This document shows positions 19,433-29,482 of a stretch of DNA of 64,000 bases, one piece after another. The translations under genes and the position numbers were made by a program. The DNA is from Yersinia vastinensis (lineage in GTDB: Bacteria > Pseudomonadota > Gammaproteobacteria > Enterobacterales > Enterobacteriaceae). The stretch covers positions 186,001-250,000 of the forward strand of contig NZ_CACVAF010000001.1 of the NCBI RefSeq assembly GCF_902726565.1, written 5' to 3'. Under the pieces are notes generated by a model. The model did no database searches and had not been told where the DNA came from. It was given only the letters and a program-made list of their open reading frames with translations. Positions within the stretch are counted from its first letter, which is position 1. Each line of letters opens with the position of its first letter.

Positions 19433-20230
19433 TCACTTATTGGATACTAGCCCTGTCACGCCAAGCTCTTTGGGGATATCGAGATGAACAACAGGGTTCT
19501 CAGTAAATAGATAGCGATCCACATTAAATTCAAAATCGTCGGTGGTAGCACGGAACAGCATTTGTTTCGTGTTTTCCAAGTGCTGCCACATAGCGAGTTT
19601 ACTGGCGTAAGGATCTTTGCGCATTAGTGCTTCAAGGATCCTGTCATGATCTTCGCACCAGCTTTCGATCGATTTATCATCAATATGTTCGTGCAGCTTG
19701 ATCCAGTAGGGGTTATGCACCCGCTGGCTCCACATTTTTTCGACAATAGTTGCCATGGCAGTATTTTGCGTTGCCAGCGCGACCTGCACATGAAATTTCA
19801 GATCCCACTGAGAGTCGCGAAAGCGATCTTCTTGCCGCGCATGTTTCTGGATCTCAATTAATTGCACAATATCTTGCCGGGTCACTTGAGTGGCCGCGAA
19901 TTCAGCAATGTTACTTTCGATCAGTTGGCGCGCCTGTAACAGCTCAAAAGGACCTGCTGTGGCGAATTCAATGCCTTGGTTGGGCATCACCAAATGCTTT
20001 TGCTGATTCGACATGACATGGATGCCGGAACCTTTGCGCACTTCGACATAACCTTCCACTTCCAACATGATAATCGCTTCACGGACCACGGTTCGGCTGA
20101 CATTCATTTCTTCGGAAATGTAGCGTTCTGCGGGCAATTTATCGCCCACCGGATAAACTCCGGCTTCGATGCGCTGCTTTAACTCTGCGGCTAACTGCTG
20201 GTACAACCGTCTGGTTTCTGTGAATTCCAT
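19433..20230 (-). CDS. exuR: Hexuronate regulon repressor ExuR (GntR family)
   Basis: This gene encodes 265 residues from the ATG at 20230. The GntR winged helix is at about 8-75 ([40 protein letters not shown]), followed by an FCD effector domain ([19 protein letters not shown]). It is nearly identical in pattern to E. coli ExuR, which represses exuT, uxaCA and uxaB until galacturonate or glucuronate derivatives bind. The longer frame to 20314 adds an unsupported N-terminus. It lies downstream of exuT, same strand, but separated by a terminator. Confidence 0.95.
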   Translation of the reverse strand: MEFTETRRLYQQLAAELKQRIEAGVYPVGDKLPAERYISEEMNVSRTVVREAIIMLEVEGYVEVRKGSGIHVMSNQQKHLVMPNQGIEFATAGPFELLQARQLIESNIAEFAATQVTRQDIVQLIEIQKHARQEDRFRDSQWDLKFHVQVALATQNTAMATIVEKMWSQRVHNPYWIKLHEHIDDKSIESWCEDHDRILEALMRKDPYASKLAMWQHLENTKQMLFRATTDDFEFNVDRYLFTENPVVHLDIPKELGVTGLVSNK

Positions 20231-20318
20231 GATTAAGGCTCTTGAGATCAATTGAGGCCGCAAATTTAGCGACTCATTTTGTCTGGAAGGCATGATATCC
20301 CGAAGGAGATACAATTGG

Positions 20319-20334
20319 ACTTGTTATACCACTT
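20319..20334. promoter_or_regulatory. Candidate ExuR operator upstream of exuR
   Basis: ACTTGTTATACCACTT is a near-palindrome resembling the TTG(G/T)TATACCAA-type sites of ExuR/UxuR regulators. It lies about 90 bp ahead of exuR and would give autoregulation. No binding data are available. Confidence 0.4.
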
Positions 20335-20411
20335 ATCCCTTTTAGGTTCTAGTTATTGCTATCACAGTTGTGATGGAAAACGTGCAGTTAATAAGGTGCA
20401 AAAAGGGCGCA

Positions 20412-20441
20412 TAAAAAAGCCCGACAAATCATTGCCGGGCT
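20412..20441 (-). terminator. Rho-independent terminator downstream of exuT
   Basis: On the minus strand AGCCCG and CGGGCT pair around a 12-nt loop, followed by TTTTTT. It lies 150 bp beyond the exuT stop and before the exuR promoter, separating the two transcripts. Confidence 0.8.
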
Positions 20442-20487
20442 ATATCCCTGTTATCTTTCAAACGGTAGGCGGTAACACGATAATTAA

Positions 20488-20525
20488 TCACCCAATATAT
20501 TGAATTTACTAAATTTATTGGGTGA
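20488..20525. other. Spaced inverted repeat in the exuT 3' region
   Basis: TCACCCAATA (20488-20497) and TATTGGGTGA (20516-20525) are perfect 10-base complements separated by 18 AT-rich bases. It may be an RNA hairpin in the exuT trailer or an operator; nothing in the sequence decides between these. Confidence 0.5.
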
Positions 20526-20594
20526 AATTTAGTTTCCACCTACCGATAATTTGAAAGCTAATCTATAGGGCACAGAATAAGGTGATAATTTAGC

Positions 20595-21899
20595 TTAATT
20601 CTGCCCGGCCGGAGATTGTTGAATCGGGTCGATAGCCGGTTCGGCTGCCGGGCGGTTTTGCAGCACCGTCCAGATAACCACGACGGCCAACACGTCAAAC
20701 ACAGCCAGTGCAGCAAACAGTGGGCTGAAGCCCATGGTGTCTGCCAAAGCCCCGACCACCAGTGCAAACAGGGTACTGGCAGTCCAAGCCGCCATTCCCG
20801 TCAAGCCGTTGGCGGTTGCCACTTCGTTACGACCAAAGACGTCGGATGACAAGGTGATCAGTGCGCCGGACAGTGATTGGTGCGCAAAGCCGCCAACACA
20901 CAGCAATGCAATCGCAATATAAGGGCTAGTGAACAGGCCAATCGTCCCTGGAGCAATCATCAACAGGCCACCCATTGTTACCACTAACTTACGGGAAACA
21001 ATCAGGTTAACTTTGAAATATTTCTGGAATAATGGCGGCAGATAACCACCCAAGATACAGCCTAAGTCGGCAAACAGCATTGGCATCCAGGCGAACATAG
21101 CAATTTCTTTCAAGTTAAAACCATAGGCTTTAAACATGAACAGTGGGATCCACGCGTTGAATGTCCCCCAAGCCGGTTCTGCCAGAAAACGTGGGATTGC
21201 AATACCCCAGAACTGACGGTTACGGATAATCTGCATTGCAGACATCTTTTTAGCGTTAGCAGTGGAGTGCTGTGCTTCCTGACCACTGAGGATGTATTCA
21301 CGTTCTTCATCCGTCAGTTTTTTCTGATCTTTCGGGTGTTTGTAGAGGATTAACCAAGCAATTGCCCAAATCAGACTGAGCACACCGGTGATGATAAATG
21401 CCATCTGCCAGCTATGCATCACGATAGCCCACACCACTAATGGGGGGGCAATCATACCGCCGATAGAGGAACCGACATTGAAGTAACCCACAGCAATAGA
21501 ACGTTCTTTTGCAGGGAACCATTCACTACTGGCTTTCAGGCCAGCAGGGATCATAGCAGCCTCTGCCATACCTACCGCACCACGGGCGATAGCTAAACCA
21601 CCCCAGCTACTGGCCAATGCAGTACTCATACAGAATATGGCCCACATAATGGCAAACATGGCATAGCCCACTTTCGTGCCCATAACATCCAGAACATAAC
21701 CGGCGACCGGTTGCATCAAGGTGTAAGCAGCAGAATAAGCGGCGATAATATAAGAATATTGCTGTGTTGTGATATGTAACTGCTCTTGCAGCGTCGGTGC
21801 GGCAACGGCAATGGCGTTACGTGTTAAGTAACCCAATATAGTACCGACAGTGACCAAAGCGATCATGTACCAGCGTAAGCCTTTAATTTTACGCATCAT
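20595..21899 (-). CDS. exuT: Hexuronate transporter ExuT (MFS)
   Basis: This gene encodes 434 residues of the anion:cation symporter branch of the major facilitator superfamily. Twelve predicted membrane helices, an N-terminal IKGLRWYMIALVTVGTILGYLTRNAIAVAAPTL region, and family motifs around GIAEAAMIPAGLKASSEWFPAKERS match ExuT. It imports galacturonate and glucuronate with protons. It is divergent from uxaC across a long regulatory region. Confidence 0.94.
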   Translation of the reverse strand: MMRKIKGLRWYMIALVTVGTILGYLTRNAIAVAAPTLQEQLHITTQQYSYIIAAYSAAYTLMQPVAGYVLDVMGTKVGYAMFAIMWAIFCMSTALASSWGGLAIARGAVGMAEAAMIPAGLKASSEWFPAKERSIAVGYFNVGSSIGGMIAPPLVVWAIVMHSWQMAFIITGVLSLIWAIAWLILYKHPKDQKKLTDEEREYILSGQEAQHSTANAKKMSAMQIIRNRQFWGIAIPRFLAEPAWGTFNAWIPLFMFKAYGFNLKEIAMFAWMPMLFADLGCILGGYLPPLFQKYFKVNLIVSRKLVVTMGGLLMIAPGTIGLFTSPYIAIALLCVGGFAHQSLSGALITLSSDVFGRNEVATANGLTGMAAWTASTLFALVVGALADTMGFSPLFAALAVFDVLAVVVIWTVLQNRPAAEPAIDPIQQSPAGQN

Positions 21900-22518
21900 T
21901 TATAACTTTCTCCCAGTCTAAGATTACTGCTATGTAACGCAGTTTATCGCTACGTTTCATAGCGCAATTTGGTCCAATCCGACATTGCTGTGCATGCGGT
22001 GGTACCTGATGCTCCCTTTACGGCCGAGTGACACAGCATTCTGTTTCCCAGAGAGGGGTAATCAGAAAATTGCTGTGCCCGATATCACTTCGGTCTTAAG
22101 CCGTTTGTAGTCAGTGATATTTGTCGATGTGTTCCATCAGCGACGACCTTACCCTTGCTATCTGAGGCCGCAGTGCTGGTACGGCCTCACTTTGATGTAC
22201 CCATTTGGGTCAAATCAGCGCATTTAATCGAACATGGCGGTTGAGATGACTGATGGCGACGCAACAATAACTTGTCATACAGATTTAAAAGTTGAGTGAT
22301 ATCACAAAAACCACTTTTCAATTAGGGAATAATAGAACCCGGCAGACTTAGTGCCGCAAGGGACTAAATAAACTATAAATGTTGAGTATTTGTTCTTTTT
22401 GTTAGGTTTTTGCGATCTCCATCTATAAAAAAATGCTGGACGATAGATGAAATTGGTGTGATAACTTCGCGATAACAGAAAGCAGTACTCTAAGATGTAC
22501 TCAAGTGAGGAACCTAAT
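21900..22518. promoter_or_regulatory. Long exuT-uxaC divergent regulatory region
   Basis: About 620 bp without a gene. Visible elements: an 8-bp perfect hairpin TGAGGCCG/CGGCCTCA (22163-22189), a CRP-like site at 22291-22306, and AAATTGGTGTGATAACTT (about 22450-22467), an ExuR-like half-site shortly upstream of uxaC. The length suggests additional control beyond ExuR and CRP. Confidence 0.5.
22291..22306. promoter_or_regulatory. Candidate CRP site in the exuT-uxaC region
   Basis: GTTGAGTGATATCACA keeps the right half TCACA exactly and TGA of the left half, flanked by A/T tracts. Hexuronate genes are known CRP targets in enterobacteria. Confidence 0.45.
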
Positions 22519-23928
22519 ATGGCGCAGTTTTTGACCGAAGACTTTTTGCTCGACACCGAATTCGCCCGTCGTCTGTATCATGACTACGCAAAAGATCAGC
22601 CGATCTTTGATTATCACTGCCATTTACCACCAGAACAGATTGCAGAAAATTACCGCTTTAAGAACCTGTATGACATCTGGTTGAAAGGTGACCATTATAA
22701 ATGGCGTGCTATGCGCACTAATGGTGTTGCAGAACGTCTGTGTACTGGCGATGCCAGTGATCGCGAAAAGTTTGAAGCTTGGGCGGCCACGGTTCCACAT
22801 ACTATCGGTAACCCGCTGTACCACTGGACGCATCTTGAATTGCGTCGCCCATTTGGTATTACAGGTAAACTGCTATCCCCTGCAACATCAGAAGAAATCT
22901 GGCAGCGCGGTAATGAATTGCTGGCTCAGGACAATTTCTCCGCGCGTGGCATCATGCAGCAGATGAATGTAAAAATGGTTGGCACTACAGATGACCCAAT
23001 CGACGACCTGCGTCATCACAAAGCCATCGCCGCTGATGGTAGCTTCAATATCAAAGTGTTGCCAAGCTGGCGTCCAGACAAAGCGTTCAATATTGAAGCC
23101 GCAGGTTTCAACGACTATATGCAACGTTTGGAAGCGGCTGCCGACACCTCTATCAGCCGCTTTGCTGATCTCTGCACGGCGCTAAATAAACGTATGGATC
23201 ACTTCGCAGCACATGGTTGCAAAGTTTCTGACCATGCGTTGGACGTCGTGGTTTACGGCGAAGCTGATGAAGCCACGCTGGATGCTATTCTGGCGCGTCG
23301 CCTGGCCGGTAATCAACCAAGTACCGAAGAGATTGCTCAGTTTAAAACCGCCGTATTGTTATTCCTGTCTGGTGAATATCATCGTCGCGAATGGGTGCAG
23401 CAGTATCACATTGGCGCACTGCGTAACAACAACAGCCGCATGTTCAATCTGGTTGGGCCGGATATTGGCTTCGACTCGATTAATGACCAACCACTGGCGC
23501 AGCCTCTATCCCGCCTGCTGGATGCACAGGGCCTGCGTAATGCTCTGCCAAAAACCATCCTTTACTGCTTGAATCCACGCGATAACGAAGTGATCGGTAC
23601 CATGGTAGGTAACTTCCAAGGTGAAGGTGCTGCTGGGAAAATGCAGTTCGGTTCAGGCTGGTGGTTCAACGACCAAAAAGATGGCATGCAACGCCAAATG
23701 ACTCAGTTGGCACAGCTTGGTTTACTCAGCCGTTTCGTCGGCATGCTGACTGATAGCCGTAGCTTCTTGTCTTATACCCGCCATGAATACTTCCGCCGCA
23801 TTCTGTGCCAGATGATTGGCCGTTGGGTCGAAGATGGTGAGGCACCGGCGGATATTGAACTGCTGGGATCCATGGTGAAAAACATCTGCTTCGATAATGC
23901 GAAACAGTACTTTGCCATTGAGCTGTGA
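22519..23928 (+). CDS. uxaC: Glucuronate isomerase (uronate isomerase) UxaC
   Basis: This gene encodes 469 residues from the ATG at 22519, eight codons inside the longest frame, matching the E. coli start (MAQFLTEDF-type). It is an amidohydrolase-fold isomerase that converts galacturonate to tagaturonate and glucuronate to fructuronate. Motifs include FDYHCHLPP near residue 30 and [25 protein letters not shown] near 410-435. It is the first gene of the uxaC-uxaB-uxaA cluster. Confidence 0.96.
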   Translation: MAQFLTEDFLLDTEFARRLYHDYAKDQPIFDYHCHLPPEQIAENYRFKNLYDIWLKGDHYKWRAMRTNGVAERLCTGDASDREKFEAWAATVPHTIGNPLYHWTHLELRRPFGITGKLLSPATSEEIWQRGNELLAQDNFSARGIMQQMNVKMVGTTDDPIDDLRHHKAIAADGSFNIKVLPSWRPDKAFNIEAAGFNDYMQRLEAAADTSISRFADLCTALNKRMDHFAAHGCKVSDHALDVVVYGEADEATLDAILARRLAGNQPSTEEIAQFKTAVLLFLSGEYHRREWVQQYHIGALRNNNSRMFNLVGPDIGFDSINDQPLAQPLSRLLDAQGLRNALPKTILYCLNPRDNEVIGTMVGNFQGEGAAGKMQFGSGWWFNDQKDGMQRQMTQLAQLGLLSRFVGMLTDSRSFLSYTRHEYFRRILCQMIGRWVEDGEAPADIELLGSMVKNICFDNAKQYFAIEL

Positions 23929-24108
23929 TCGTTACAGCCAAAGATAACCACAAATTAAGCTAATAACAGGGCCAGTTTCCATGGCCCTTATGACTATAAC
24001 TTATTGATTATTTAGCGCCCGGCTACGCCGCGGAAGATAAACTCTCCGTCAAGCGAGGACTGTCAGTAATGATAGGCCACGGCTGTATGCGTTATAAGGT
24101 GAACCCTG

Positions 24109-25560
24109 ATGCAAACCCTGAACCGTCGTGACTTTCCTGGCCGTAGCCATCCTGACAAAATCATTCAATTTGGTGAAGGCAACTTCCTGCGTGCTTTCGT
24201 CGATTGGCAGATTGATCTCCTCAATGAACATACTGATCTGAATGCCGGGATCGTCGTGATCCGCCCGATCGACACTGATTTCCCACCGTCACTCAGTACG
24301 CAGGATGGCCTGTACACTGCGGTGATTCGTGGTTTGAATGAGCAGGGAGAAGCGGTGCGGGAATCCCGTCTGATCCGTTCTGTTAATCGTGAAATCAATA
24401 TCTACCGCCAGTTTGATGAATATCTGGCACTGGCACGTGATCCTAATATTCGCTTTATGTTCTCAAATACCACCGAAGCCGGTATTGCCTGGAATGAAGC
24501 GGATCAATTCAATGATGCACCGCCAAGTTCTTTCCCCGCCAAATTGACGCGTTTGCTGTTCGAGCGTTTTGAGCATTTTAAAGGTGCTGCGGATAAAGGC
24601 TGGGTACTGCTGCCGTGCGAACTGATTGATTATAACGGCGAAGCACTGCGTGAATTGGTGTTGCGTTATGCCAGCCATTGGCAATTGCCGGCAGCATTCA
24701 CTCAGTGGCTGACTGAAAATAATACCTTCTGCTCCACATTAGTGGACCGCATTGTGACTGGTTATCCACGTGATGAAGTGGCCGCGCTGCAAGCTGAGTT
24801 GGGTTATCAAGACAGCTTCCTCGATACTGCTGAATATTTCTATCTGTTTGTTATCCAAGGGCCAAAAGAACTGGCACAAGAACTTCGTCTGGATAAATTA
24901 GATCTGAATGTGCGCATTGTTGATGACATCAAACCGTACAAAGAACGCAAAGTCGCCATTTTGAATGGCGCGCACACCGCGCTGGTACCGGTCGCTTACC
25001 TGTCGGGGTTAGATACTGTCGGGCAGACTATGGACGACGCGCAAATCAGCAGCTTTGTAGAGAAAACTATTACCGAAGAAATTGTGCCGGTATTGGATTT
25101 GCCTGAAGATGAGTTGTTGTCATTCTCTCAAGCCGTATTGAGCCGGTTCCGCAACCCGTTCATTCAGCATCAATTGTTGTCTATCGCTTTGAACGGAATG
25201 ACAAAATTCCGCACTCGCATCTTGCCACAATTGCTGACTTATCAGCAGCAGCAAGGCAAGTTACCACCACGTCTGACTTTTGCACTGGCCGCGCTTATCG
25301 CCTTTTACCGTGGCGAACGTGATGGTCAAACCTATCCACTACAGGATGATGCCCACTGGCTGGAGCGTTATTCAATGCTGTGGAGTGGTGTCAAACACGG
25401 TGATATCGCGTTGGCTGAGTTGGTTAACAGCGTGCTGTCTGATACCGCCCACTGGGGACAGGATCTGACCGCTGTGCCGCAACTGGCAAATCAAGTTACA
25501 GAACAACTGCAAACTATCATTGATCGCGGTATGAGAGCTGCTGTCGCGGCATACAGCTAA
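24109..25560 (+). CDS. uxaB: Tagaturonate reductase (altronate oxidoreductase) UxaB
   Basis: This gene encodes 483 residues of the mannitol dehydrogenase-like polyol dehydrogenase family. It shows an N-terminal [15 protein letters not shown] nucleotide-binding start and the C-terminal-domain catalytic segment [22 protein letters not shown]. It reduces tagaturonate to altronate with NADH. It sits between uxaC and uxaA here; in E. coli uxaB is unlinked, so this is a more compact arrangement. The gap to uxaC is 180 bp and contains a 7-bp hairpin (AGGGCCA/TGGCCCT, 23968-23988); the gap to uxaA is 10 bp. Confidence 0.96.
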   Translation: MQTLNRRDFPGRSHPDKIIQFGEGNFLRAFVDWQIDLLNEHTDLNAGIVVIRPIDTDFPPSLSTQDGLYTAVIRGLNEQGEAVRESRLIRSVNREINIYRQFDEYLALARDPNIRFMFSNTTEAGIAWNEADQFNDAPPSSFPAKLTRLLFERFEHFKGAADKGWVLLPCELIDYNGEALRELVLRYASHWQLPAAFTQWLTENNTFCSTLVDRIVTGYPRDEVAALQAELGYQDSFLDTAEYFYLFVIQGPKELAQELRLDKLDLNVRIVDDIKPYKERKVAILNGAHTALVPVAYLSGLDTVGQTMDDAQISSFVEKTITEEIVPVLDLPEDELLSFSQAVLSRFRNPFIQHQLLSIALNGMTKFRTRILPQLLTYQQQQGKLPPRLTFALAALIAFYRGERDGQTYPLQDDAHWLERYSMLWSGVKHGDIALAELVNSVLSDTAHWGQDLTAVPQLANQVTEQLQTIIDRGMRAAVAAYS

Positions 25561-25570
25561 AGGTTTAACT

Positions 25571-27061
25571 ATGCAAAGTATTATAAAAATTCACCCGTTA
25601 GATAATGTTGCTGTCGCATTGCAAGACCTCGCTGCCGATGATGTCCTCGATATCGGGGAGTTTCACGTTAAGTTGGCGCAACCCGTGGCGCGTGGCCATA
25701 AATTTGCTCTGACGGCCATTGAGCCAGGGCAAATGATCGTTAAGTATGGTTTGCCGATCGGGCATGCATTAACCCTGATCCAGCCCGGCGAGCATATTCA
25801 TTCGCAAAATGCTAAAACCAATCTTAGTGATCTGGATGAGTATGAATATCAGCCGGAGTTTATGGATTTACCGCCGCAAATGGCAGATCGTGAAGTCCAG
25901 ATCTACCGCCGTGCGAATGGTAATGTCGGGATCCGCAATGAATTATGGATCATTCCAACGGTAGGGTGTGTTAATGGCATTGCCCGGCAGATCCAGCAAC
26001 GTTTTCTGAAGGAAACACAAGATGCCGAAGGTATTGATGGCGTCTATTTGTTCAGCCACCCATTTGGTTGTTCACAGCTGGGTCAGGATCATGAAAATAC
26101 TCGCACCATGCTACAAAATATGGTGCGTCACCCCAATGCCGGTGCGGTACTGGTGATTGGGCTAGGATGTGAAAATAATCAGGTCGATGTTTTCCAGACA
26201 ACGTTGGGCAAGGTTGATGAAGATCGTGTGCATTTTATGGTCTGTCAGCAGCAAGATGATGAAGTGGAAGCTGGCCTTGAGCATCTGCATGCACTCTATC
26301 AAACCATGCGTAATGACAAACGGGTTCCGGGCAAGCTGAGTGAACTGAAGTTTGGTTTGGAATGTGGTGGTTCTGATGGTTTATCAGGCATTACTGCTAA
26401 CCCATTACTGGGGCGTTTCTCTGATTATGTGATTGCCAATGGTGGCACATCGGTTCTGACTGAAGTACCGGAAATGTTTGGTGCCGAAAGGATCCTGATG
26501 AGCCGTTGCCGTGATGAAGCTACGTTTGAAAAGACAGTCAGCATGGTCAATGATTTCAAACAGTACTTTATTGCTCACAACCAACCTATCTATGAAAACC
26601 CATCACCGGGTAATAAAGCCGGTGGTATTACCACGCTGGAAGAGAAATCCTTGGGCTGCACCCAAAAAGCGGGTCAGAGCAAAGTGGTCGATGTGCTGAA
26701 ATACGGTGAACGCTTACAACGTCCTGGTTTGAATTTGCTCAGTGCTCCGGGTAATGACGCGGTGGCAACCAGTGCCTTAGCTGGAGCGGGTTGCCATATG
26801 GTGCTGTTCAGTACTGGCCGCGGCACTCCTTATGGTGGTTTTGTGCCGACAGTGAAACTGGCAACTAACAGTGAACTGGCTGCCAAAAAACCTCATTGGA
26901 TCGATTTCGATGCTGGTAAATTGATTCACGGTACGTCCATGGACACATTATTGACTGAGTTTGTTGATTTGATAGTCGACATTGCCAATGGCAAACCAGC
27001 ACGTAATGAAGTGAATGATTTCCGTGAACTGGCAATCTTTAAAAGTGGCGTAACCTTGTAA
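25571..27061 (+). CDS. uxaA: Altronate dehydratase UxaA
   Basis: This gene encodes 496 residues. An N-terminal SAF domain (about 1-95) is joined to the large altronate/galactarate dehydratase domain with GYVRRANGNVGIRNE-like (YRRANGNVGIRNELWIIPTVGCVN) and LECGGSDGLSGITANP segments, typical of iron-dependent dehydratases. It converts altronate to 2-keto-3-deoxygluconate. It is co-transcribed with uxaB (10-bp gap). Confidence 0.96.
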   Translation: MQSIIKIHPLDNVAVALQDLAADDVLDIGEFHVKLAQPVARGHKFALTAIEPGQMIVKYGLPIGHALTLIQPGEHIHSQNAKTNLSDLDEYEYQPEFMDLPPQMADREVQIYRRANGNVGIRNELWIIPTVGCVNGIARQIQQRFLKETQDAEGIDGVYLFSHPFGCSQLGQDHENTRTMLQNMVRHPNAGAVLVIGLGCENNQVDVFQTTLGKVDEDRVHFMVCQQQDDEVEAGLEHLHALYQTMRNDKRVPGKLSELKFGLECGGSDGLSGITANPLLGRFSDYVIANGGTSVLTEVPEMFGAERILMSRCRDEATFEKTVSMVNDFKQYFIAHNQPIYENPSPGNKAGGITTLEEKSLGCTQKAGQSKVVDVLKYGERLQRPGLNLLSAPGNDAVATSALAGAGCHMVLFSTGRGTPYGGFVPTVKLATNSELAAKKPHWIDFDAGKLIHGTSMDTLLTEFVDLIVDIANGKPARNEVNDFRELAIFKSGVTL

Positions 27062-27085
27062 AAGCTGTGCTTTTTGATTAATATG

Positions 27086-27129
27086 AAACGGTGTTTTATT
27101 TTTTATGAATAGAACACCGTTTACGTTTT
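27086..27129 (+). terminator. Probable terminator after uxaA
   Basis: AAACGGTGTT and AACACCGTTT form a perfect 10-bp stem with a 17-nt AT-rich loop, followed by ACGTTTTAATC. Confidence 0.6.
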
Positions 27130-27178
27130 AATCATGTAAGACTCAGTGCGGCTATCCGCACACCAGGACTCACCCACC

Positions 27179-27730
27179 ATGACTTTCTATTGGTTTGCTC
27201 AATCTATTGGTGTACTGGCATTTTTTGTCGGCATCACCATGTTCTTCAACCGCGATGAGCGGCGTTTCAGACTTCAGCTTTCTGCTTACAGCGCCATTAT
27301 TGGCTGCCATTTCTTTCTTATGGGAGCCAGTGCTGCCGGCAGCAGCGCCATGCTGAATGCACTGCGTAATCTGGTCGCCTCCAAAACCCGCAGCAATGTT
27401 GCAATGATGGTATTCATCATTCTGACGCTGGCGTTTGGGCTATGGCGTATGCAGCACGCAGTAGAGATATTGCCGATATTTGGCACGGTGATCAGTACCT
27501 GGGCGCTCTTTCGCACGACCGGGCTGACGACTCGATGTGTGATGTGGGTATCCACGGTATGTTGGGTTATCCATAATGTTTGGTTGGGTTCTATTGGTGG
27601 TTCATTGATTGAGGGCAGTTTCTTGCTGCTCAACGGCTTTAATATTATTCGTTTCCGCCGTTTGCAATTGAAAGGGATAGATCCTTTTCGGGTTGAAAAG
27701 AAAATCGTGAAAGAAGATGTTAGCCAATAA
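27179..27730 (+). CDS. ygjV: YgjV family inner-membrane protein
   Basis: This gene encodes 183 residues from the ATG at 27179. Five to six hydrophobic segments and conserved NRDERRFRLQL and CHFFLMGASAAGSSA patterns identify the YgjV/imp-YgjV family, the same length as E. coli YgjV. The function is unknown. Its position next to uxaA and convergent with sstT is as in E. coli. Confidence 0.9.
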   Translation: MTFYWFAQSIGVLAFFVGITMFFNRDERRFRLQLSAYSAIIGCHFFLMGASAAGSSAMLNALRNLVASKTRSNVAMMVFIILTLAFGLWRMQHAVEILPIFGTVISTWALFRTTGLTTRCVMWVSTVCWVIHNVWLGSIGGSLIEGSFLLLNGFNIIRFRRLQLKGIDPFRVEKKIVKEDVSQ

Positions 27731-27753
27731 AAACGGGGGCTAGATAGCCCCCG
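27729..27753 (-). terminator. Terminator of sstT (possibly bidirectional)
   Basis: CGGGGGCT-AGAT-AGCCCCCG hairpin between the convergent ygjV and sstT; on the minus strand it is followed directly by TTTTT. Confidence 0.85.
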
Positions 27754-27775
27754 ATCATCATTTTAAGGTCCGAAC

Positions 27776-29032
27776 TCAGACGTTTTTACGGCTTGCCAAC
27801 GGATCTGGATCGGCCAGCTTGATATCTTCAGCCTGACAAACGGCAGCAGTAAAGATGACGTCAGTTGAAGAGTTCAGCGCAGTTTCAGCAGAATCTTGTA
27901 GCACCCCGATGATAAAGCCAACGGCAACGACTTGCATCGCCACTTCGTTTGGAATACCAAACATGCCGCAAGCCAGCGGAATCAACAGCAGCGAACCACC
28001 GGCGACACCCGATGCGCCACAAGCGCAGATTGAAGCAACCACACTTAACAGCAGTGCGGTTAACAGGTCCACAGGAATACCGAGGGTATGCACGGCCGCC
28101 AGTGTTAACACCGTAATAGTAATCGCCGCGCCTGCCATGTTAATGGTGGCACCCAATGGAATCGAAACGGAGTAAGTATCTTCGTGTAAGTTCAGCTTTT
28201 TGCACATTTCCATATTAACGGGAATGTTAGCGGCTGAACTGCGGGTGAAGAAGGCAGTAACGCCACTTTCACGCAGGCAAGCAAATACCAGCGGATAAGG
28301 GTTACGACGGATTTTCCAATAAACAATCAGTGGGTTGACCACTAATGCGACTAATAACATACAACCAATCAGTACCACCAGCAGTTGCGCATAGCCCAGC
28401 AACACACCAAAGCCAGTTTCAGCCATGGTGGATGACACCAGACCAAAAATACCCAATGGAGCAAAGCGGATAACTACACGAACGACTTTAGTGACAGCAT
28501 CAGACATGTCATTAATCAATGCCTTGGTGGTATCCGCAGCATGACGCAGGGCAATACCGAGGCCGACAGCCCAAGCCAGAATCCCGATATAGTTAGCATT
28601 AAGCAGAGCATTAATCGGGTTCGCAACCACACTGTTTAGTAAACCTTTTAGTACTTCGACAATCCCGGTTGGCGGGGAGATATCTGCATTCAGGGTGGCT
28701 AATACCAAGGTTGATGGAAACATAAAGCTGACAACCACCGCAATCAGTGCCGCAGAGAAAGTCCCCAACAGATACAAGAACAGAATAGGGCGAATATTGG
28801 TTTTTTGACCTTGCTTATGGTTAGCAATAGAGGACATCACTAACATCAAAACCAGAACTGGCGCGACAGCTTTTAATGCGCCAACAAAGAGTGTGCCCAA
28901 TAAACCCACGGCCAATGCGGCTTGAGTTGATACTAACGCTAAAATAATCCCGGCAATCAAGCCGACCAGAATTTGTTTAACCAAACTGCCGCGGATAATA
29001 AATCCGATAAAACCAGATTGTGTCTTTTCCAT
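27776..29032 (-). CDS. sstT: Sodium:serine/threonine symporter SstT
   Basis: This gene encodes 418 residues of the dicarboxylate/amino acid:cation symporter (DAACS) family. Multiple membrane helices, the serine-rich [22 protein letters not shown] segment (about 258-280) and the [20 protein letters not shown] motif are diagnostic for SstT. It imports serine and threonine with Na+ in the inner membrane. It is monocistronic, with its own terminator. Confidence 0.96.
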   Translation of the reverse strand: MEKTQSGFIGFIIRGSLVKQILVGLIAGIILALVSTQAALAVGLLGTLFVGALKAVAPVLVLMLVMSSIANHKQGQKTNIRPILFLYLLGTFSAALIAVVVSFMFPSTLVLATLNADISPPTGIVEVLKGLLNSVVANPINALLNANYIGILAWAVGLGIALRHAADTTKALINDMSDAVTKVVRVVIRFAPLGIFGLVSSTMAETGFGVLLGYAQLLVVLIGCMLLVALVVNPLIVYWKIRRNPYPLVFACLRESGVTAFFTRSSAANIPVNMEMCKKLNLHEDTYSVSIPLGATINMAGAAITITVLTLAAVHTLGIPVDLLTALLLSVVASICACGASGVAGGSLLLIPLACGMFGIPNEVAMQVVAVGFIIGVLQDSAETALNSSTDVIFTAAVCQAEDIKLADPDPLASRKNV

Positions 29033-29444
29033 AGTTTTCCAGTGATGCCTCTTCCCAAGTTAAACTTGTTTTCTTTTTGGCCGATCAACACAAGAGCCGG
29101 AACGTGGCTCAGTGTTTAGTCTCACACCTGTAACTAGGAGCTTACCCACTAAGGCTTTATTTGCCATGTTGAACCTGTGCAGTGCTCTTAATCCTCACGT
29201 ACTGTGTACGCTTCGGTTCTTGCGCGCTGTCCGTATTCAAACTGACGGCAACAATGACGCATACTGGGATAAGCTCTTTATATTATTTGTAACTGGGTGT
29301 GTTTGCTTTGACAGTATAAGGGAATCTATTGAGCTGGAAAGAGACAATCAGCAAAATCCAATGGGGATCAAATTTGCATAACATTTTGTTTACATTTGTG
29401 TGATCGTAATAACATTTGGTGAATAATCAGAATCGCGGGATAAA
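29033..29444. other. Intergenic region between alx and sstT
   Basis: About 410 bp with no credible gene. It holds the sstT promoter region and, at about 29185-29265, a GC-richer stretch with the small inverted repeat CGTAC-TGT-GTACG followed by TTCTTGCGCGCTGTCCG, which looks like a degenerate intergenic repeat rather than coding sequence. Confidence 0.45.
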
Positions 29445-29467
29445 TACGGGGTGAGAGTCACCCCGTA
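29440..29467 (-). terminator. Terminator of alx
   Basis: TACGGGGTGA-GAG-TCACCCCGTA is a perfect 10-bp hairpin. On the minus strand it is followed by TTTAT. It lies just past the alx stop. Confidence 0.75.
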
Positions 29468-29482
29468 GGCGATATTGTCCCG

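Noticed and set aside
21966-21982. TTGGTCCAA palindrome upstream of exuT as an ExuR operator
   Set aside because: The spacing is three bases shorter than ExuR/UxuR sites, so it was not listed as an operator.
29112-29381. Frame of 89 codons in the sstT-alx gap
   Set aside because: No Shine-Dalgarno, no family likeness, and it crosses the repeat-like stretch and the likely sstT promoter.
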